Numbered from the stretch's first letter, positions 54,281-63,398 are shown. The stretch is DNA of 64,000 nt from Pelosinus sp. UFO1 (GCF_000725345.1 NZ_CP008852.1:2199693-2263692); one strand, 5' to 3'. A program made the numbers and translations. The notes: a model not told the origin generated them from the letters alone.

Positions 54281-55026
54281 TGCGTATTGATGTTGTATCA
54301 TTATTTCCTGAAATGTTCACTGGTCCTTTGGGGCATAGTATTATAAAACGAGCACAAGAAGCTGACATTTTAAAGGTCAATGTGACAAATCCACGCGACT
54401 TTACTTTTGACAAACACAACATTGTTGATGACTATCCTTTTGGTGGTGGAGCTGGTATGGTAATGAAGCCAGAGCCTATTTTTCGAACTGTAGATAGTAT
54501 TATTGCAGCAAGCAATATTACAAATCGACGAGTTATTTTAATGTGCCCTGGCGGTTATCGACTTGATCAGGCAAAGGTTAAGGAATTAGCTAATTATGAC
54601 CAACTTATCTTATTATGTGGACATTATGAAGGCATCGATGAACGAGTTAGATTGCACTTAGTAGACGAAAGTATCTCCATCGGTGACTATGTACTAACAG
54701 GTGGCGAACTACCAGCTATGGTAATTGTTGATTCTGTTGCTCGTATGTTACCTGGAGTACTTGGCTCTAGTAGTTCAGCTCCAGAAGATTCTTTTTATAA
54801 TGGTTTGTTAGAATATCCTCAATATACACGACCAAGGGAATTTGAAGGTATGAAAGCACCAGACATATTATTATCTGGCGACCATGCCAAAATTAACCGC
54901 TGGCGCAATAAAGAAGCATTAAAAAATACTCTTGAGCGCCGACCAGATTTACTGAAAAATAAAGAGTTAAGCCCAGATGATGCTAAATTATTAGCAGAAA
55001 TTATAGCGGAGCAGACTGGAGACTAA
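54280..55026 (+). CDS. trmD: tRNA (guanine37-N1)-methyltransferase
   Basis: 248 residues. [30 protein letters not shown] and the knot region [28 protein letters not shown] are TrmD hallmarks. It methylates G37 next to the anticodon and prevents frameshifts. ATG 54280 overlaps the rimM stop by one base, so translation is coupled. An in-frame ATG at 54268 is less likely. Confidence 0.97.
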   Translation: MRIDVVSLFPEMFTGPLGHSIIKRAQEADILKVNVTNPRDFTFDKHNIVDDYPFGGGAGMVMKPEPIFRTVDSIIAASNITNRRVILMCPGGYRLDQAKVKELANYDQLILLCGHYEGIDERVRLHLVDESISIGDYVLTGGELPAMVIVDSVARMLPGVLGSSSSAPEDSFYNGLLEYPQYTRPREFEGMKAPDILLSGDHAKINRWRNKEALKNTLERRPDLLKNKELSPDDAKLLAEIIAEQTGD

Positions 55027-55027
55027 T

Positions 55028-55603
55028 ATGGCTTTACCAATTTATCTCGGCTTAGTACACCACCCTATTTACAATAAAAATAATGAAATTATCACTACGG
55101 CGATTACTAACTTTGATATTCACGATATTGCACGTACTTCCCGGACCTATGATATAAAACGATACTTTATTATTCATCCACACGAAAGCCAAACCATGTT
55201 AGCAAAGGAAATAATGAATTACTGGCAACATGGTTATGGTGGAGAATATAACCCGGACCGCCGTGAAGCATTTAGTGTATTAGATATTAAAGCAGATATT
55301 AAAAGTGCTGTAGAATATATTACTGAATGTGAAGGTAGCAAACCCCTGATTGTTACTACAGATGCTCGCACCTTCCCAAATACTATCTCATATAAAAACA
55401 TGAGAGATCAAATTGATCTTAGTGGCAGGCCTTGCCTCATTTTATTTGGGACTGGTTGGGGTATTGAAAAATCAGTAATGGAAGAATTTGATTATATTTT
55501 AGAACCAATTTATGGCCCTGGTGATTATAACCACTTGCCAGTACGAGCAGCTGTGGCTATTATTTTGGACCGGTTGTTAGGTGAAAAATGGTGGGAGTCA
55601 TAA
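55028..55603 (+). CDS. SPOUT-class RNA methyltransferase (COG4752 type)
   Basis: 191 residues. The C-terminal half carries a SPOUT-like SAM knot, CLILFGTGWGIEKSVMEEFDYILEPIYG and NHLPVRAAVAIILDRLLG, and the N-terminus reads PIYLGLVHHPIYNKN. The group occurs next to trmD in Negativicutes, Clostridia and Thermotogae. The modified base is unknown. It starts 1 bp after the trmD stop. Confidence 0.83.
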   Translation: MALPIYLGLVHHPIYNKNNEIITTAITNFDIHDIARTSRTYDIKRYFIIHPHESQTMLAKEIMNYWQHGYGGEYNPDRREAFSVLDIKADIKSAVEYITECEGSKPLIVTTDARTFPNTISYKNMRDQIDLSGRPCLILFGTGWGIEKSVMEEFDYILEPIYGPGDYNHLPVRAAVAIILDRLLGEKWWES

Positions 55604-55629
55604 TAACATTCTGTAATCTCATAATCTAC

Positions 55630-55658
55630 TTGAGTTTATAGAATTGATATGTTATAAT
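55630..55658 (+). promoter_or_regulatory. Candidate promoter of rplS
   Basis: TTGAGT (55630-55635), a 17-bp spacer and TATAAT (55653-55658) stand in the 134-bp gap before rplS. Confidence 0.65.
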
Positions 55659-55664
55659 TTTTAA

Positions 55665-55735
55665 GGTGTAACGGACGGTCCACTGCACAATGTAAGAATG
55701 GATTGGCATGAACGTCTAGGATAAGGAGGAAATAT
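55665..55735 (+). promoter_or_regulatory. Possible L19 leader RNA
   Basis: The transcript from the promoter at 55653 would carry about 70 nt before rplS with complementary segments GACG/CGTC and GTCCA/TGGAT. L19 leaders that bind the product are known in Firmicutes. I cannot confirm the Rfam model by eye. Confidence 0.35.
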
Positions 55736-55737
55736 AT

Positions 55738-56079
55738 ATGAATATGATTCAAGCATTAGAACAAGAACAATTACGTCAGGATATCCCTGCATTTAAGCCA
55801 GGAGATACTGTACGCGTTCATGTAAAAGTTGTCGAGGGTACTCGTGAGCGTATCCAGGTGTTTGAAGGTGTTGTTATTGGTAGAAGTAATGGCGGAATTC
55901 GCGAAACATTTACTGTTAGACGTGTTTCTTACAACGTCGGTGTAGAACGTACATTCCCTGTGCATTCCCCACGTTTGGAAAAAATTGAAGTAGTACGTAA
56001 AGGTATCGTACGCCGTGCCAAATTATACTATCTGCGTAAACTTAAAGGTAAAGCAGCTCGTATTAGAGAAAGACGGTAA
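55738..56079 (+). CDS. rplS: Ribosomal protein L19
   Basis: 113 residues. [39 protein letters not shown] and [11 protein letters not shown] are standard L19. AAGGAGG precedes ATG 55738; ATG 55744 is an alternative. L19 sits at the 30S-50S interface. A terminator follows. Confidence 0.97.
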   Translation: MNMIQALEQEQLRQDIPAFKPGDTVRVHVKVVEGTRERIQVFEGVVIGRSNGGIRETFTVRRVSYNVGVERTFPVHSPRLEKIEVVRKGIVRRAKLYYLRKLKGKAARIRERR

Positions 56080-56085
56080 TTACTT

Positions 56086-56112
56086 AGGGACTGTTTTTTC
56101 AGTCCCTTTTCT
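56086..56112 (+). terminator. Terminator after rplS
   Basis: A 7-bp G/C-rich stem (56087-56093 with 56100-56106) with a T6 loop and TTTTCTT tail. Confidence 0.75.
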
Positions 56113-56135
56113 TCATTTGCGAAGGAGGTTTTACA

Positions 56136-56663
56136 GTGAGTAACACTAATTTAGGCGAAGAGGTAAAAGATTGGGTAGTCTCAATTCTTATTGCTGTCGT
56201 ATTAGCCTTTTTTATCCGATATTTTATTGTTGAACTCTATATGGTAGAGGGTCCATCTATGCGTCCCACCTTAGTGAATAGTGAGCGACTCGTAGTAAAT
56301 AAGTTTATCTATCGCTTCAAAAGCCCTGAAAAAGGTGATGTATTAGTATTTCGCTACCCCAAAGACCCTAGTCGTGATTTTATCAAGCGGGTTATTGCTG
56401 TAGCAGGAGATACTATTGAAATAAAAGAGGGCCGCGTATTTTTGAATGGTCAATTATTAAATGAAACCTATATTCTAGAAAAAACCCGTGGCTCCTATCC
56501 TTTGTCTACTGTACCTGAAGGGCATATCTTCGTTATGGGAGATAATCGTAACAATTCGGAAGACAGTCGTTTCCGAGATGTTGGTTTTGTGCCTCTAGAA
56601 ATGATTAAAGGTAAAGCGGTTATGATATTTTGGCCACTTGATCAATTAAAAACTCTCCCTTAA
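56136..56663 (+). CDS. lepB: Signal peptidase I
   Basis: 175 residues, the small Gram-positive type. One N-terminal membrane helix (13-33) is followed by catalytic Ser 41 in EGPSMRPTL and Lys 84 in DFIKRVIAVAGD; the C-terminal GDNRNNSEDSRFRDVG box is intact. It removes signal peptides outside the membrane. GTG 56136 follows GAAGGAGG. The SRP pathway genes lie 3-6 kb upstream. Confidence 0.95.
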   Translation: MSNTNLGEEVKDWVVSILIAVVLAFFIRYFIVELYMVEGPSMRPTLVNSERLVVNKFIYRFKSPEKGDVLVFRYPKDPSRDFIKRVIAVAGDTIEIKEGRVFLNGQLLNETYILEKTRGSYPLSTVPEGHIFVMGDNRNNSEDSRFRDVGFVPLEMIKGKAVMIFWPLDQLKTLP

Positions 56664-56695
56664 AGTAGAGAATAGCGTAATAGAGAGTGATAACA

Positions 56696-57565
56696 ATGGA
56701 TGATTTGAATATTAACTGGTTTCCTGGACATATGACAAAAGCTCTGCGGATGATCCAGGCAAATCTAAAATTAGTCGATGTAGTTATTGAATTACTGGAT
56801 GCCCGTATTCCCGTAAGTAGCGCAAATCCAGTCATTCATCAAATACTCGAAGGTAAGCCGCGAGTAGTAGCCTTAAATAAAATTGATTTGGCTGAACCAG
56901 AATATACCAAGCAGTGGATAGAATATTTCCACTCCCAAGGTTTACAAGTAGTTGCCTTAGATTCTATGACTGGAAAAGGTACTAAAGAATTAGTCAGCCA
57001 AGTAGAAAAGCTAGGTAGTCTAAAAGCTGCAAAATTAGTTTCAAAAGGTGTAAATGCTCGGGCAGTGCGAGCAATGATTTTAGGAATTCCTAATGTCGGT
57101 AAGTCATCTCTTATTAATCGTTTACTAGGAATGAAGGCTGTACGTACCGCTGATAAACCAGGTGTCACCCGGGGTAAACAATGGATTACGATTGGCAAAA
57201 ATTTAGAATTATTAGACACACCAGGTGTATTATGGCCAAAATTTGAAGACCCTGAAGTTGGATTTAGACTGGCTATGACTGGTGCAATCAATGATGATAT
57301 CTACGATATTGAAAAAGCGATGTCGAAAATGCTTCTATTTTTACGTGAAAATTATAGCCAACGTTTAATTGAACGATACAATTTGACTTCACCATTACCA
57401 GAAGATTCAACTGAACTACTAGGCCTTATTGGAGCACGTCGCGGTTGTCTACGTAGCGGTGGAGTCATTGATTATGAGAAGGCTCGGCGTATGATACTTA
57501 ATGAATTTCGTAACAGCAAATTAGGAGTATTTACTTTAGATCGGCCGAATAGTGAGCGCAAATAA
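56696..57565 (+). CDS. rbgA: Ribosome biogenesis GTPase RbgA (YlqF)
   Basis: About 289 residues. The circularly permuted GTPase order is visible: NKIDLA (G4) near residue 60 precedes GIPNVGKSSLINRL (G1) near 125 and DTPGVLWPK (G3). The opening INWFPGHMTKALR is typical. RbgA completes late 50S assembly. ATG 56696 is preferred; an upstream GTG 56687 is in frame. Confidence 0.95.
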   Translation: MDDLNINWFPGHMTKALRMIQANLKLVDVVIELLDARIPVSSANPVIHQILEGKPRVVALNKIDLAEPEYTKQWIEYFHSQGLQVVALDSMTGKGTKELVSQVEKLGSLKAAKLVSKGVNARAVRAMILGIPNVGKSSLINRLLGMKAVRTADKPGVTRGKQWITIGKNLELLDTPGVLWPKFEDPEVGFRLAMTGAINDDIYDIEKAMSKMLLFLRENYSQRLIERYNLTSPLPEDSTELLGLIGARRGCLRSGGVIDYEKARRMILNEFRNSKLGVFTLDRPNSERK

Positions 57566-57576
57566 TGAGTGAATGA

Positions 57577-57609
57577 AAAGGAGTGGTATCCAATACCATT
57601 TCTTTTTTT
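57577..57609 (+). terminator. Terminator after rbgA
   Basis: TGGTAT/ATACCA with weaker outer pairing is followed by TTTCTTTTTTT. Confidence 0.7.
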
Positions 57610-57708
57610 GTATTGTTATACCTTGGGAAAAAAACCAAAAAGGAATTAGCAATCTTAACGAGAATATTAATATAATTAATAGCAATACCTTTTGGAGGTA
57701 GCGAAATA

Positions 57709-58494
57709 GTGAATGTAGAACAAATGACGGTAGCACAAATTTCGAATATTCTAGAACAAAATAATGTATCACCTTCTATGATTAACAGTTTAAAACAAGA
57801 TCGGAGAGTTTCAATATCTCGTTTACTAGAAAAGTGGCAGAAAAACCAAGAGAAAACGTTACTAGAGCAACAGCGCATTCAAGGTCTTTATGAACAGGAA
57901 CGTAAACTAGTAAGTAAAGGCTATAACTTCATCGCAGGTGTTGATGAAGCAGGCCGTGGTCCTTTAGCAGGTCCATTAGTTGTCGGTGCTGTCATATTGC
58001 CAATTGGTTGCCATATACCACTCATCAACGACTCCAAAAAGCTATCTGCGAAGCAACGAGAAGAGTTGTATTACATAATAAAAGAAGTAGCTATTGGAGT
58101 ACAGCATAAAGTTATCGATATTGATATTATTGACAATTTGAATATTTATAAGGCAACTGTATTTGGCATGTATAGTGTTATTAACGAATTGCTGCCTCAG
58201 CCGCAATCTGTATTAATTGATGCTGTACCTTTACCTGATTTAGCAATGCATTCCTTATCGCTAATTGGTGGTGATGCCATAAGCGCCTCCATTGGAGCAG
58301 CGTCTATCATTGCTAAAGTAGAACGAGATAATCTCATGTTAGAGTTCGATAAGCAATTCCCTGAGTATGGTTTTGCTAAACATAAGGGTTATGGAACTCC
58401 TGAACATTTAAAGGCATTACAACAGTATGGGCCTTGTCCGATTCATCGAAAAAGTTTTGAACCTATTAAGTCTTGGGAGAAAACATGCTTATGA
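57709..58494 (+). CDS. rnhB: Ribonuclease HII
   Basis: 261 residues. An N-terminal extension of about 70 helical residues precedes the catalytic core AGVDEAGRGPLAGPLVVGAV (DEAGRG, near 77-82), INDSKKLSAKQRE and ASIIAKVERD. It removes ribonucleotides from DNA-RNA hybrids. GTG 57709 follows TTTGGAGG. The stop overlaps the ylqH ATG in ATGA. Confidence 0.96.
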   Translation: MNVEQMTVAQISNILEQNNVSPSMINSLKQDRRVSISRLLEKWQKNQEKTLLEQQRIQGLYEQERKLVSKGYNFIAGVDEAGRGPLAGPLVVGAVILPIGCHIPLINDSKKLSAKQREELYYIIKEVAIGVQHKVIDIDIIDNLNIYKATVFGMYSVINELLPQPQSVLIDAVPLPDLAMHSLSLIGGDAISASIGAASIIAKVERDNLMLEFDKQFPEYGFAKHKGYGTPEHLKALQQYGPCPIHRKSFEPIKSWEKTCL

Positions 58495-58775
58495 GTAATA
58501 AAGAAACAGAAAAACCCAAACAGGCCATTGCTTTAACTTATCAAAATACAAATGGCAATGCTCCCAAGGTAGTAGCAAAAGGCACTGGTTTTATTGCAGA
58601 AAGAATTATGTCTACTGCGAAGCAAAATTCGATTCCCGTATATCAAAATAAAACCTTAGCTAGTATGCTAATGGCAGTAGAGTTAGATAGAGAAATCCCG
58701 CCCGAGTTATATCAAGCGGTCGCAGAGGTCCTAGCATACATTTATTATATTGATAAAAAAATGAATAAATCCTAA
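58491..58775 (+). CDS. ylqH: FlhB C-terminal-domain-like protein YlqH
   Basis: About 94 residues and soluble. AIALTYQNTNGNAPKVVAKGTGFIAERI and NSIPVYQNKTLASMLMAVELDREIP (both quoted in part) resemble the cytoplasmic tail of the flagellar export switch FlhB, but there is no membrane domain and no NPTH cleavage site. The function is unknown, although the place after rnhB is conserved. ATG 58491 overlaps the rnhB stop by 4 bases. Confidence 0.88.
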   Translation: MSNKETEKPKQAIALTYQNTNGNAPKVVAKGTGFIAERIMSTAKQNSIPVYQNKTLASMLMAVELDREIPPELYQAVAEVLAYIYYIDKKMNKS

Positions 58776-58817
58776 CAAGGTACATTATTGAAAATGAGAA
58801 TATTATATTTCTTAAGA

Positions 58818-58849
58818 CAACATCAAAGTAGCAGGATGTTGTTTTTTTT
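58818..58849 (+). terminator. Terminator after ylqH
   Basis: CAACATC (58818-58824) pairs with GATGTTG (58835-58841), followed by eight T residues. Confidence 0.85.
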
Positions 58850-58878
58850 CGAGGAATATTGTATTGAGGTGTTTAATT

Positions 58879-59238
58879 GTGAATACGGTTCAGACAGGAG
58901 ATATTGGGGAACAGGCTGCTACAGATTATTTACTTCGAGCTGGATATGATATAATAGAACGAAAATATCGCAGTAAGATTGGCGAAGTAGATATTATTGC
59001 CAGAATTAAAAATACCATTGTCTTTATAGAAGTAAAGACGAGGCGTAATACTAACTATGGTTTTCCTGCAGAAGCTGTAACATATCGAAAGCAGAAAAAA
59101 ATAATTAATACTGCCCTTTGTTATCTTCAACAAATACATAAATCAAATATTTCTTGTCGTTTTGATGTAATCGAAGTCTTTTTAACAGAAAATAATAAAA
59201 TAACCTATAACCATATTACGAATGCATTTATTAAATAA
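58879..59238 (+). CDS. yraN: YraN family nuclease-fold protein (UPF0102)
   Basis: About 119 residues. GDIGEQAATDYLLRAGYDIIERKYR, GEVDIIARI and VFIEVKTRRN give the restriction-endonuclease-like core (Asp, Glu-x-Lys). The role is unproven, but the family is often linked to Holliday-junction or DNA-uptake functions. GTG 58879 follows TTGAGGTG. Its 3' end precedes ubiX by 16 bp. Confidence 0.92.
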   Translation: MNTVQTGDIGEQAATDYLLRAGYDIIERKYRSKIGEVDIIARIKNTIVFIEVKTRRNTNYGFPAEAVTYRKQKKIINTALCYLQQIHKSNISCRFDVIEVFLTENNKITYNHITNAFIK

Positions 59239-59254
59239 GGTGGGTAAATATAAT

Positions 59255-59812
59255 ATGCGAATTATAGTTGGCATTACCGGTGCAAGTGGCGGTATTTACG
59301 GTATTAGATTAATCGAAGTACTAAAAAAAGCAGGATGTGAAATTCATGCAGTAGTATCAGAACATGGTTGTCAGGTTCTAGAATATGAATGTGGTGTTAC
59401 GCAAGAGATGATCCGAGAAAAAGTGGATTTTTTGCATGATATAAAAAATATTGGTGCGTGTATTGCCAGCGGGTCTTTCAAAACAGATGCAATGATAGTT
59501 GTACCTTGCTCTATGCGAACAGTTGCTAGTATCGCTAATGGAATTGCAGACAATTTGCTAATACGTGCTGCTGATGTAATGCTAAAGGAAGGACGCAAAT
59601 TGATTCTTGTCCCTAGAGAAACACCTCTTAATGCTATACATTTAGCGAATATGCTCAAATTATCTCAATTGGGTGTTAGGATCGTACCTGCCAGCCCTGG
59701 ATTTTATCACCGGCCCACTACAATAAACGATCTAACTAATATGATGGTTGGCAAAATTTGTGATATCATTGATATTGACCATGATTTATTTCCTAGATGG
59801 CAAGGTGAATAA
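59255..59812 (+). CDS. ubiX: Flavin prenyltransferase UbiX
   Basis: 185 residues. IIVGITGASGGIYGIRLIEVLKKAG (quoted in part) is the FMN-binding start; VPCSMRTVASIANGIADNL and LVPRETPLNAIHLANMLKL are signature segments. It makes the prenylated FMN needed by UbiD-type decarboxylases; no ubiD gene is in the window, and in this anaerobe the partner may be a menaquinone or aromatic-acid decarboxylase. ATG 59255 follows AAGGTGGG. Transcription ends at the distant hairpin at 59999. Confidence 0.94.
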   Translation: MRIIVGITGASGGIYGIRLIEVLKKAGCEIHAVVSEHGCQVLEYECGVTQEMIREKVDFLHDIKNIGACIASGSFKTDAMIVVPCSMRTVASIANGIADNLLIRAADVMLKEGRKLILVPRETPLNAIHLANMLKLSQLGVRIVPASPGFYHRPTTINDLTNMMVGKICDIIDIDHDLFPRWQGE

Positions 59813-59998
59813 AATTACAGAGAAAACGAACTTTATCAGAAGATTTACTTTTAGGTGTATTTCTTTCGTCTGAATGGCCGAGCAAACAATTACATCATGT
59901 ATAAGATACTTAATATTTTGTTTAGTTTCATATCTTAATAGTTTTTCCTTAAAATCACCGAAGAGAATAATAGTGTCCTTTTTTGCAATTAATTAGTT

Positions 59999-60040
59999 AA
60001 TTGAGGTCAGTGAACATAAATTCACTAACCTCAATTTTTT
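59999..60040 (+). terminator. Plus-strand terminator downstream of ubiX
   Basis: TTGAGGT and AGTGAA pair with TTCACT and ACCTCAA (one mismatch), with six T residues after the stem. Confidence 0.75.
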
Positions 60041-60090
60041 ATGTCCTCCTATTACTATAATGGGTGCCTATCAATTAGGTAGTACATAAT

Positions 60091-60122
60091 AAAAAAAGAC
60101 TAACGAGGATATCCGTCAGCCT
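60091..60122 (-). terminator. Minus-strand terminator of the DUF3231-like gene
   Basis: On the minus strand, GGCTGACG pairs with CGTTAGTC (two G-U) around an inner GATATC, followed by seven T residues. Confidence 0.65.
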
Positions 60123-60262
60123 AAAAAAAGGGCCCGTAAAGATCTGCGTTGCAGCAAATATTGATCATTAGCAATCTTCGATTCCCACAAGCGTCACTCC
60201 TTCACCGTGTTCGATAAAGAAGATCTTATGGGGACTGACATCCGAGTAATTACCAGATTAAA

Positions 60263-60799
60263 TTAGTGCTCTACTTTTGAAATCCTAGGTAGCCATCCTC
60301 GGTGAAGCATTAGTTGTGATAAACGATAGCCCCACAGCAATCCGCTGTTCAATAACTTATTAATTCCGGCGACAATTTCAAGCTGATAAGATTGCTGCAA
60401 TGTTAAAAACAGGGCCAACTGGGACGTTCTTACTATGTTTCCAATGGCTATAGCAATTTCCATGTCTGTTAACCGAAGGTTTTTAGGATATTCCACTTTA
60501 TCATATAAAGGATGTGGAGGAAAGTTTACATCTGGGAGTTCCCCATCCCCGTCCCGCATAAGCTCTTCACATGTGTCAATTGCTGGAATGGTTTCTTCAT
60601 AGATAGCTTCCTTGATTAACTCCTTAAGCTCAGGATCCTGAGCTTGATTGTATAATGAACTGAGCATTGAGATGTTGTGCCTTGCTTGAAGTATTATCCC
60701 AAATAGACCAGCTGCCTCCATATAGTTTACCGGCTCCTTGTCAATCACTGATTGTACAAGTGTGCGTGTATATACCTTTACCTGATCTGTAATTTTCAA
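60263..60799 (-). CDS. DUF3231-like helical protein
   Basis: 178 residues from TTG 60799, which has AAAGGAGG 8 bases upstream. The protein is mostly helical: EAAGLFGIILQARHNISMLSSL, a charged middle (AQDPELKELIKEAIYEE), then a proline-rich link (DVNFPPHPLYDKVEYP) and a second helical repeat (AIAIGNIVRTSQLALFL). This spaced layout resembles DUF3231, a ferritin-like family of spore formers, but I assign it with moderate confidence. No signal or membrane segment is seen. It has its own terminator. Confidence 0.6.
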   Translation of the reverse strand: MKITDQVKVYTRTLVQSVIDKEPVNYMEAAGLFGIILQARHNISMLSSLYNQAQDPELKELIKEAIYEETIPAIDTCEELMRDGDGELPDVNFPPHPLYDKVEYPKNLRLTDMEIAIAIGNIVRTSQLALFLTLQQSYQLEIVAGINKLLNSGLLWGYRLSQLMLHRGWLPRISKVEH

Positions 60800-61005
60800 C
60801 GATAATTCCTCCTTTATAATTATACGCCCATAAGTAGTATGCCTTCCTCGGCTATTTTTAGTAGTAAACAAACATGTAATTATTATTTCGAAGACAACTT
60901 TCCTCTTGAGAGGTTTAATAGTATTCTTAAAAAACCATTATAGGGTATCGCTAGTGCACTGACTGCATTGGGAAATCCCATTATTTTGTATATGCCTTAC
61001 AATAC

Positions 61006-61896
61006 TTACATTTTATATAATCGTTTGTGGCATAAATCAACAAATGCCTGTAAAGCAGGTGATAACCATTTATCACGATGATAAGCTAACTGGGCCTGAA
61101 TATTAAAGATGGGCCCCTGCCAACTCAGGGCAATTAGACTACCGGATAGTAACTCTCTTGCCACTGCACGTTGTGATAAGAAGGTAATACCGAGGCCGTG
61201 GACGGCAAATTGGCGAATGACTTCTATACTACTAATCTCCAAAATGGAATGGGGAGTTATTTGATATTGCCGCAGCATGCCTTCAAATAGTAAACGATAG
61301 CTGCAACCTGGCTCAGTGAGCAGGAGTGCTTGCCCAGACAAATCTTTCGGCAGGACAGTGCCTGCATGGGATAGAGGATGTTCTGGGGACACCAAAAGAG
61401 ACATAGGTTCCGGAAATAATTGATAAACTATGAGATCGCGGTCTTGCAAGGGTTCATCAAGAAATAAAGCTATATCCAATGTCCCTTTACGTAAAGCATT
61501 TCGAAAATTTTGACAAGTATCGAAGCGAAGTTGCAAGTCCACTTGTGGATAAGTTTGACAATATTCTTTGACTAAAGCAGGAAGAATTTCTGCACATAAG
61601 GATTCAGGTGCACCGATCAATAATTGACCGTTTGGTGTATCCGGATTTTTTACTTCTGTTTCAGCCTGTTTGGCAATGTTTAACAAGGCAAGGGCATGAC
61701 GATATAATATTTTACCGGAAGTAGTTAGTTTAGCTTGGCGCCCTATTCGTTCAAATAAGCAAGTTTGTAATGACTCTTCCAAAACTTTAATTTGCCCGGT
61801 AATAGTGGATTGGGCGTAGCCGAGGTGCTGAGCAGCTGCGGTAAAGCTACCAGTATGAATAATAGTAACAAACGTTGTGAGGTTTTTTAAATCCAA
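61006..61896 (-). CDS. LysR family transcriptional regulator
   Basis: About 296 residues. The N-terminal helix-turn-helix is LTTFVTIIHTGSFTAAAQHLGYAQSTITGQIK (quoted in part), followed by a ligand-binding domain with GQLLIGAPESLCAEILPALV. TTG 61896 follows GGAGGA; an upstream ATG 61914 runs through that site. It is divergent from an APC permease, so it probably controls that gene in response to the transported compound. Its co-inducer is unknown. Confidence 0.92.
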   Translation of the reverse strand: MDLKNLTTFVTIIHTGSFTAAAQHLGYAQSTITGQIKVLEESLQTCLFERIGRQAKLTTSGKILYRHALALLNIAKQAETEVKNPDTPNGQLLIGAPESLCAEILPALVKEYCQTYPQVDLQLRFDTCQNFRNALRKGTLDIALFLDEPLQDRDLIVYQLFPEPMSLLVSPEHPLSHAGTVLPKDLSGQALLLTEPGCSYRLLFEGMLRQYQITPHSILEISSIEVIRQFAVHGLGITFLSQRAVARELLSGSLIALSWQGPIFNIQAQLAYHRDKWLSPALQAFVDLCHKRLYKM

Positions 61897-61934
61897 GACG
61901 ATTCCTCCATCCATCGGATTTTATAAAGTATTAC

Positions 61935-62000
61935 ATCGGAACTATCAATTTTACCGATATATAATTATATGCTATTATAACAGGTAATACAAATAGTTCC
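61935..62000 (+). promoter_or_regulatory. Divergent LysR/permease control region
   Basis: ATCGG (61935-61939) faces CCGAT (61954-61958), and GGAACTAT (61938-61945) faces ATAGTTCC (61993-62000). The plus-strand promoter may be TTTACC (61950-61955) with extended TGCTATTAT (-10 at 61973-61978), overlapping the first palindrome. These are likely regulator sites, by inference. Confidence 0.45.
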
Positions 62001-62027
62001 AAGGATTTAATAATGGGGGAGAACGAA

Positions 62028-63299
62028 ATGGAACAAAAATTTAAAAGAAATATTGGATGGTTACAGGGAAGTGCCATGACAATAGGTGCTGTGTTAGGGT
62101 CTGGGGTATTAGTATTGCCAAGTTTAGCCGCTAATATGGCTGGACCGGTCTCCTTAATAAGTTGGGGGCTGATGGGTGTATTGACTATTCCTCTAGTAAT
62201 TGTATTAGCAAAATTATCTACTTTGTACCCTAGTGCTGGAGGAATCGCCGCCTATGCCCGGCAAGCTTTTGGAGAAAGGGCAGGTCGTATTACAGGTTGC
62301 TTGTTCTTGGGGACCGTGCCATTTGGTGCACCCATTTGTGCGTTGATTGGTGCTTATTATTTAGGGCATTTCTTTCTATTAGATGCTGGTGGCGTTACTA
62401 TTATTGCCCTAGGCATGCTGATTATTGCAGTATTGGCTAATTATCGCGGCATACGTTTTTCGGGCAATGTGCAAGCATTAGTGGTTATAGGGATCGCAGC
62501 TGCTTTACTGGCCAGTATTATAGCTGCTTGGCCGATGGTGCGAAAAGAATCTTTTTATCCTTTTGCCCCCAATGGGTGGGTACCGGTGGGTACCGTAATG
62601 ACAGTCCTATTTTGGGCCTTCGTTGGATGGGAAATGATTTGCCATTTAGCAGAAGAGTTTGAGCACGCTAAGCGAGATATCAAACGAAGTTTGTGTATAT
62701 CCTTAGTAGTGGTAAATTTATTATATCTGGGTTTAGCCTATGTAACCATCGGTACAGGGGTGTACTTAGAACAGGAAAATTTGACCTCATTAACAGGGCT
62801 ATTAGAAAGTGGATGGGGCAGATTGGCGGGAAGTATTGTGGCATTATTAGGAGTAGCTGCCTGTTACGCTACTATTCATACTTACATGGCAGGATTCTCT
62901 CGGCTAGTATACTCGGAGGCGAGAGCAGGCAATTTTCCAAAATGGTTTGGCAGACTGCACGTGACTTATGGTACACCTTATCGTGTACTTATAGTATTAG
63001 GCCCCTTTTCTATGATGGTCTTATTAACAGGATTATTATTACAACTTGATATGAGTATATTAATCCAATTTCCAGGTTCAATATTTATAGCATTATATAT
63101 TATCGCTATGGCAGCAGGAATTAAGCTTTTACCACCTAAGAGCATAAGTTATTATTGTGCTTGGTTAGCCTGTATTGTGTGTATCATAATTTACCTTTTT
63201 AGTGGATGGATAGGCGTGTATCCGCCCCTGTTAGCTGGTGCGTCTTGGTTATTTAGCCGCCAGAGAATAAGAGTCAAGAATGGGGCGATTAGCGGATGA
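62028..63299 (+). CDS. APC family amino-acid permease/exporter, YjeH-like
   Basis: About 423 residues and about 12 membrane segments. IGWLQGSAMTIGAVLGSGVLVLP (quoted in part), the APC helix-1 motif, and YPSAGGIAAYARQAFGERAGRITGCLFL resemble the E. coli YjeH methionine/branched-chain amino-acid exporter; FWAFVGWEMICHLAEEFEHAKRDIKRS is also alike. Export of amino acids is therefore plausible but not shown. ATG 62028 follows GGGGGAG. It is controlled by the divergent LysR gene. A terminator follows at 63399. Confidence 0.85.
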   Translation: MEQKFKRNIGWLQGSAMTIGAVLGSGVLVLPSLAANMAGPVSLISWGLMGVLTIPLVIVLAKLSTLYPSAGGIAAYARQAFGERAGRITGCLFLGTVPFGAPICALIGAYYLGHFFLLDAGGVTIIALGMLIIAVLANYRGIRFSGNVQALVVIGIAAALLASIIAAWPMVRKESFYPFAPNGWVPVGTVMTVLFWAFVGWEMICHLAEEFEHAKRDIKRSLCISLVVVNLLYLGLAYVTIGTGVYLEQENLTSLTGLLESGWGRLAGSIVALLGVAACYATIHTYMAGFSRLVYSEARAGNFPKWFGRLHVTYGTPYRVLIVLGPFSMMVLLTGLLLQLDMSILIQFPGSIFIALYIIAMAAGIKLLPPKSISYYCAWLACIVCIIIYLFSGWIGVYPPLLAGASWLFSRQRIRVKNGAISG

Positions 63300-63398
63300 A
63301 GGTGGCAGACCTTCTACTATAAATATAAAGAGATTTTAAGCATAAATCTGGTTTTTATGTTATCCGATTTCCTTCACATTCAATCATTTCTTAATAAG

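Larger units (their letters stand above)
59813..60262. other. 450-bp gap without a confident gene
   Basis: It holds a plus-strand terminator (59999-60040) and a minus-strand terminator (60091-60122). On the minus strand, directly after the DUF3231-like gene, an open stretch of 29 codons without a start (60172-60258) reads like protein (KIFFIEHGEGVTLVGIEDC) and may be a gene remnant. The rest shows nothing I can name. Confidence 0.5.

Noticed and set aside
62693-63049. 118-codon frame within the permease
   Set aside because: It is in another frame of a clear membrane protein and has no independent support.
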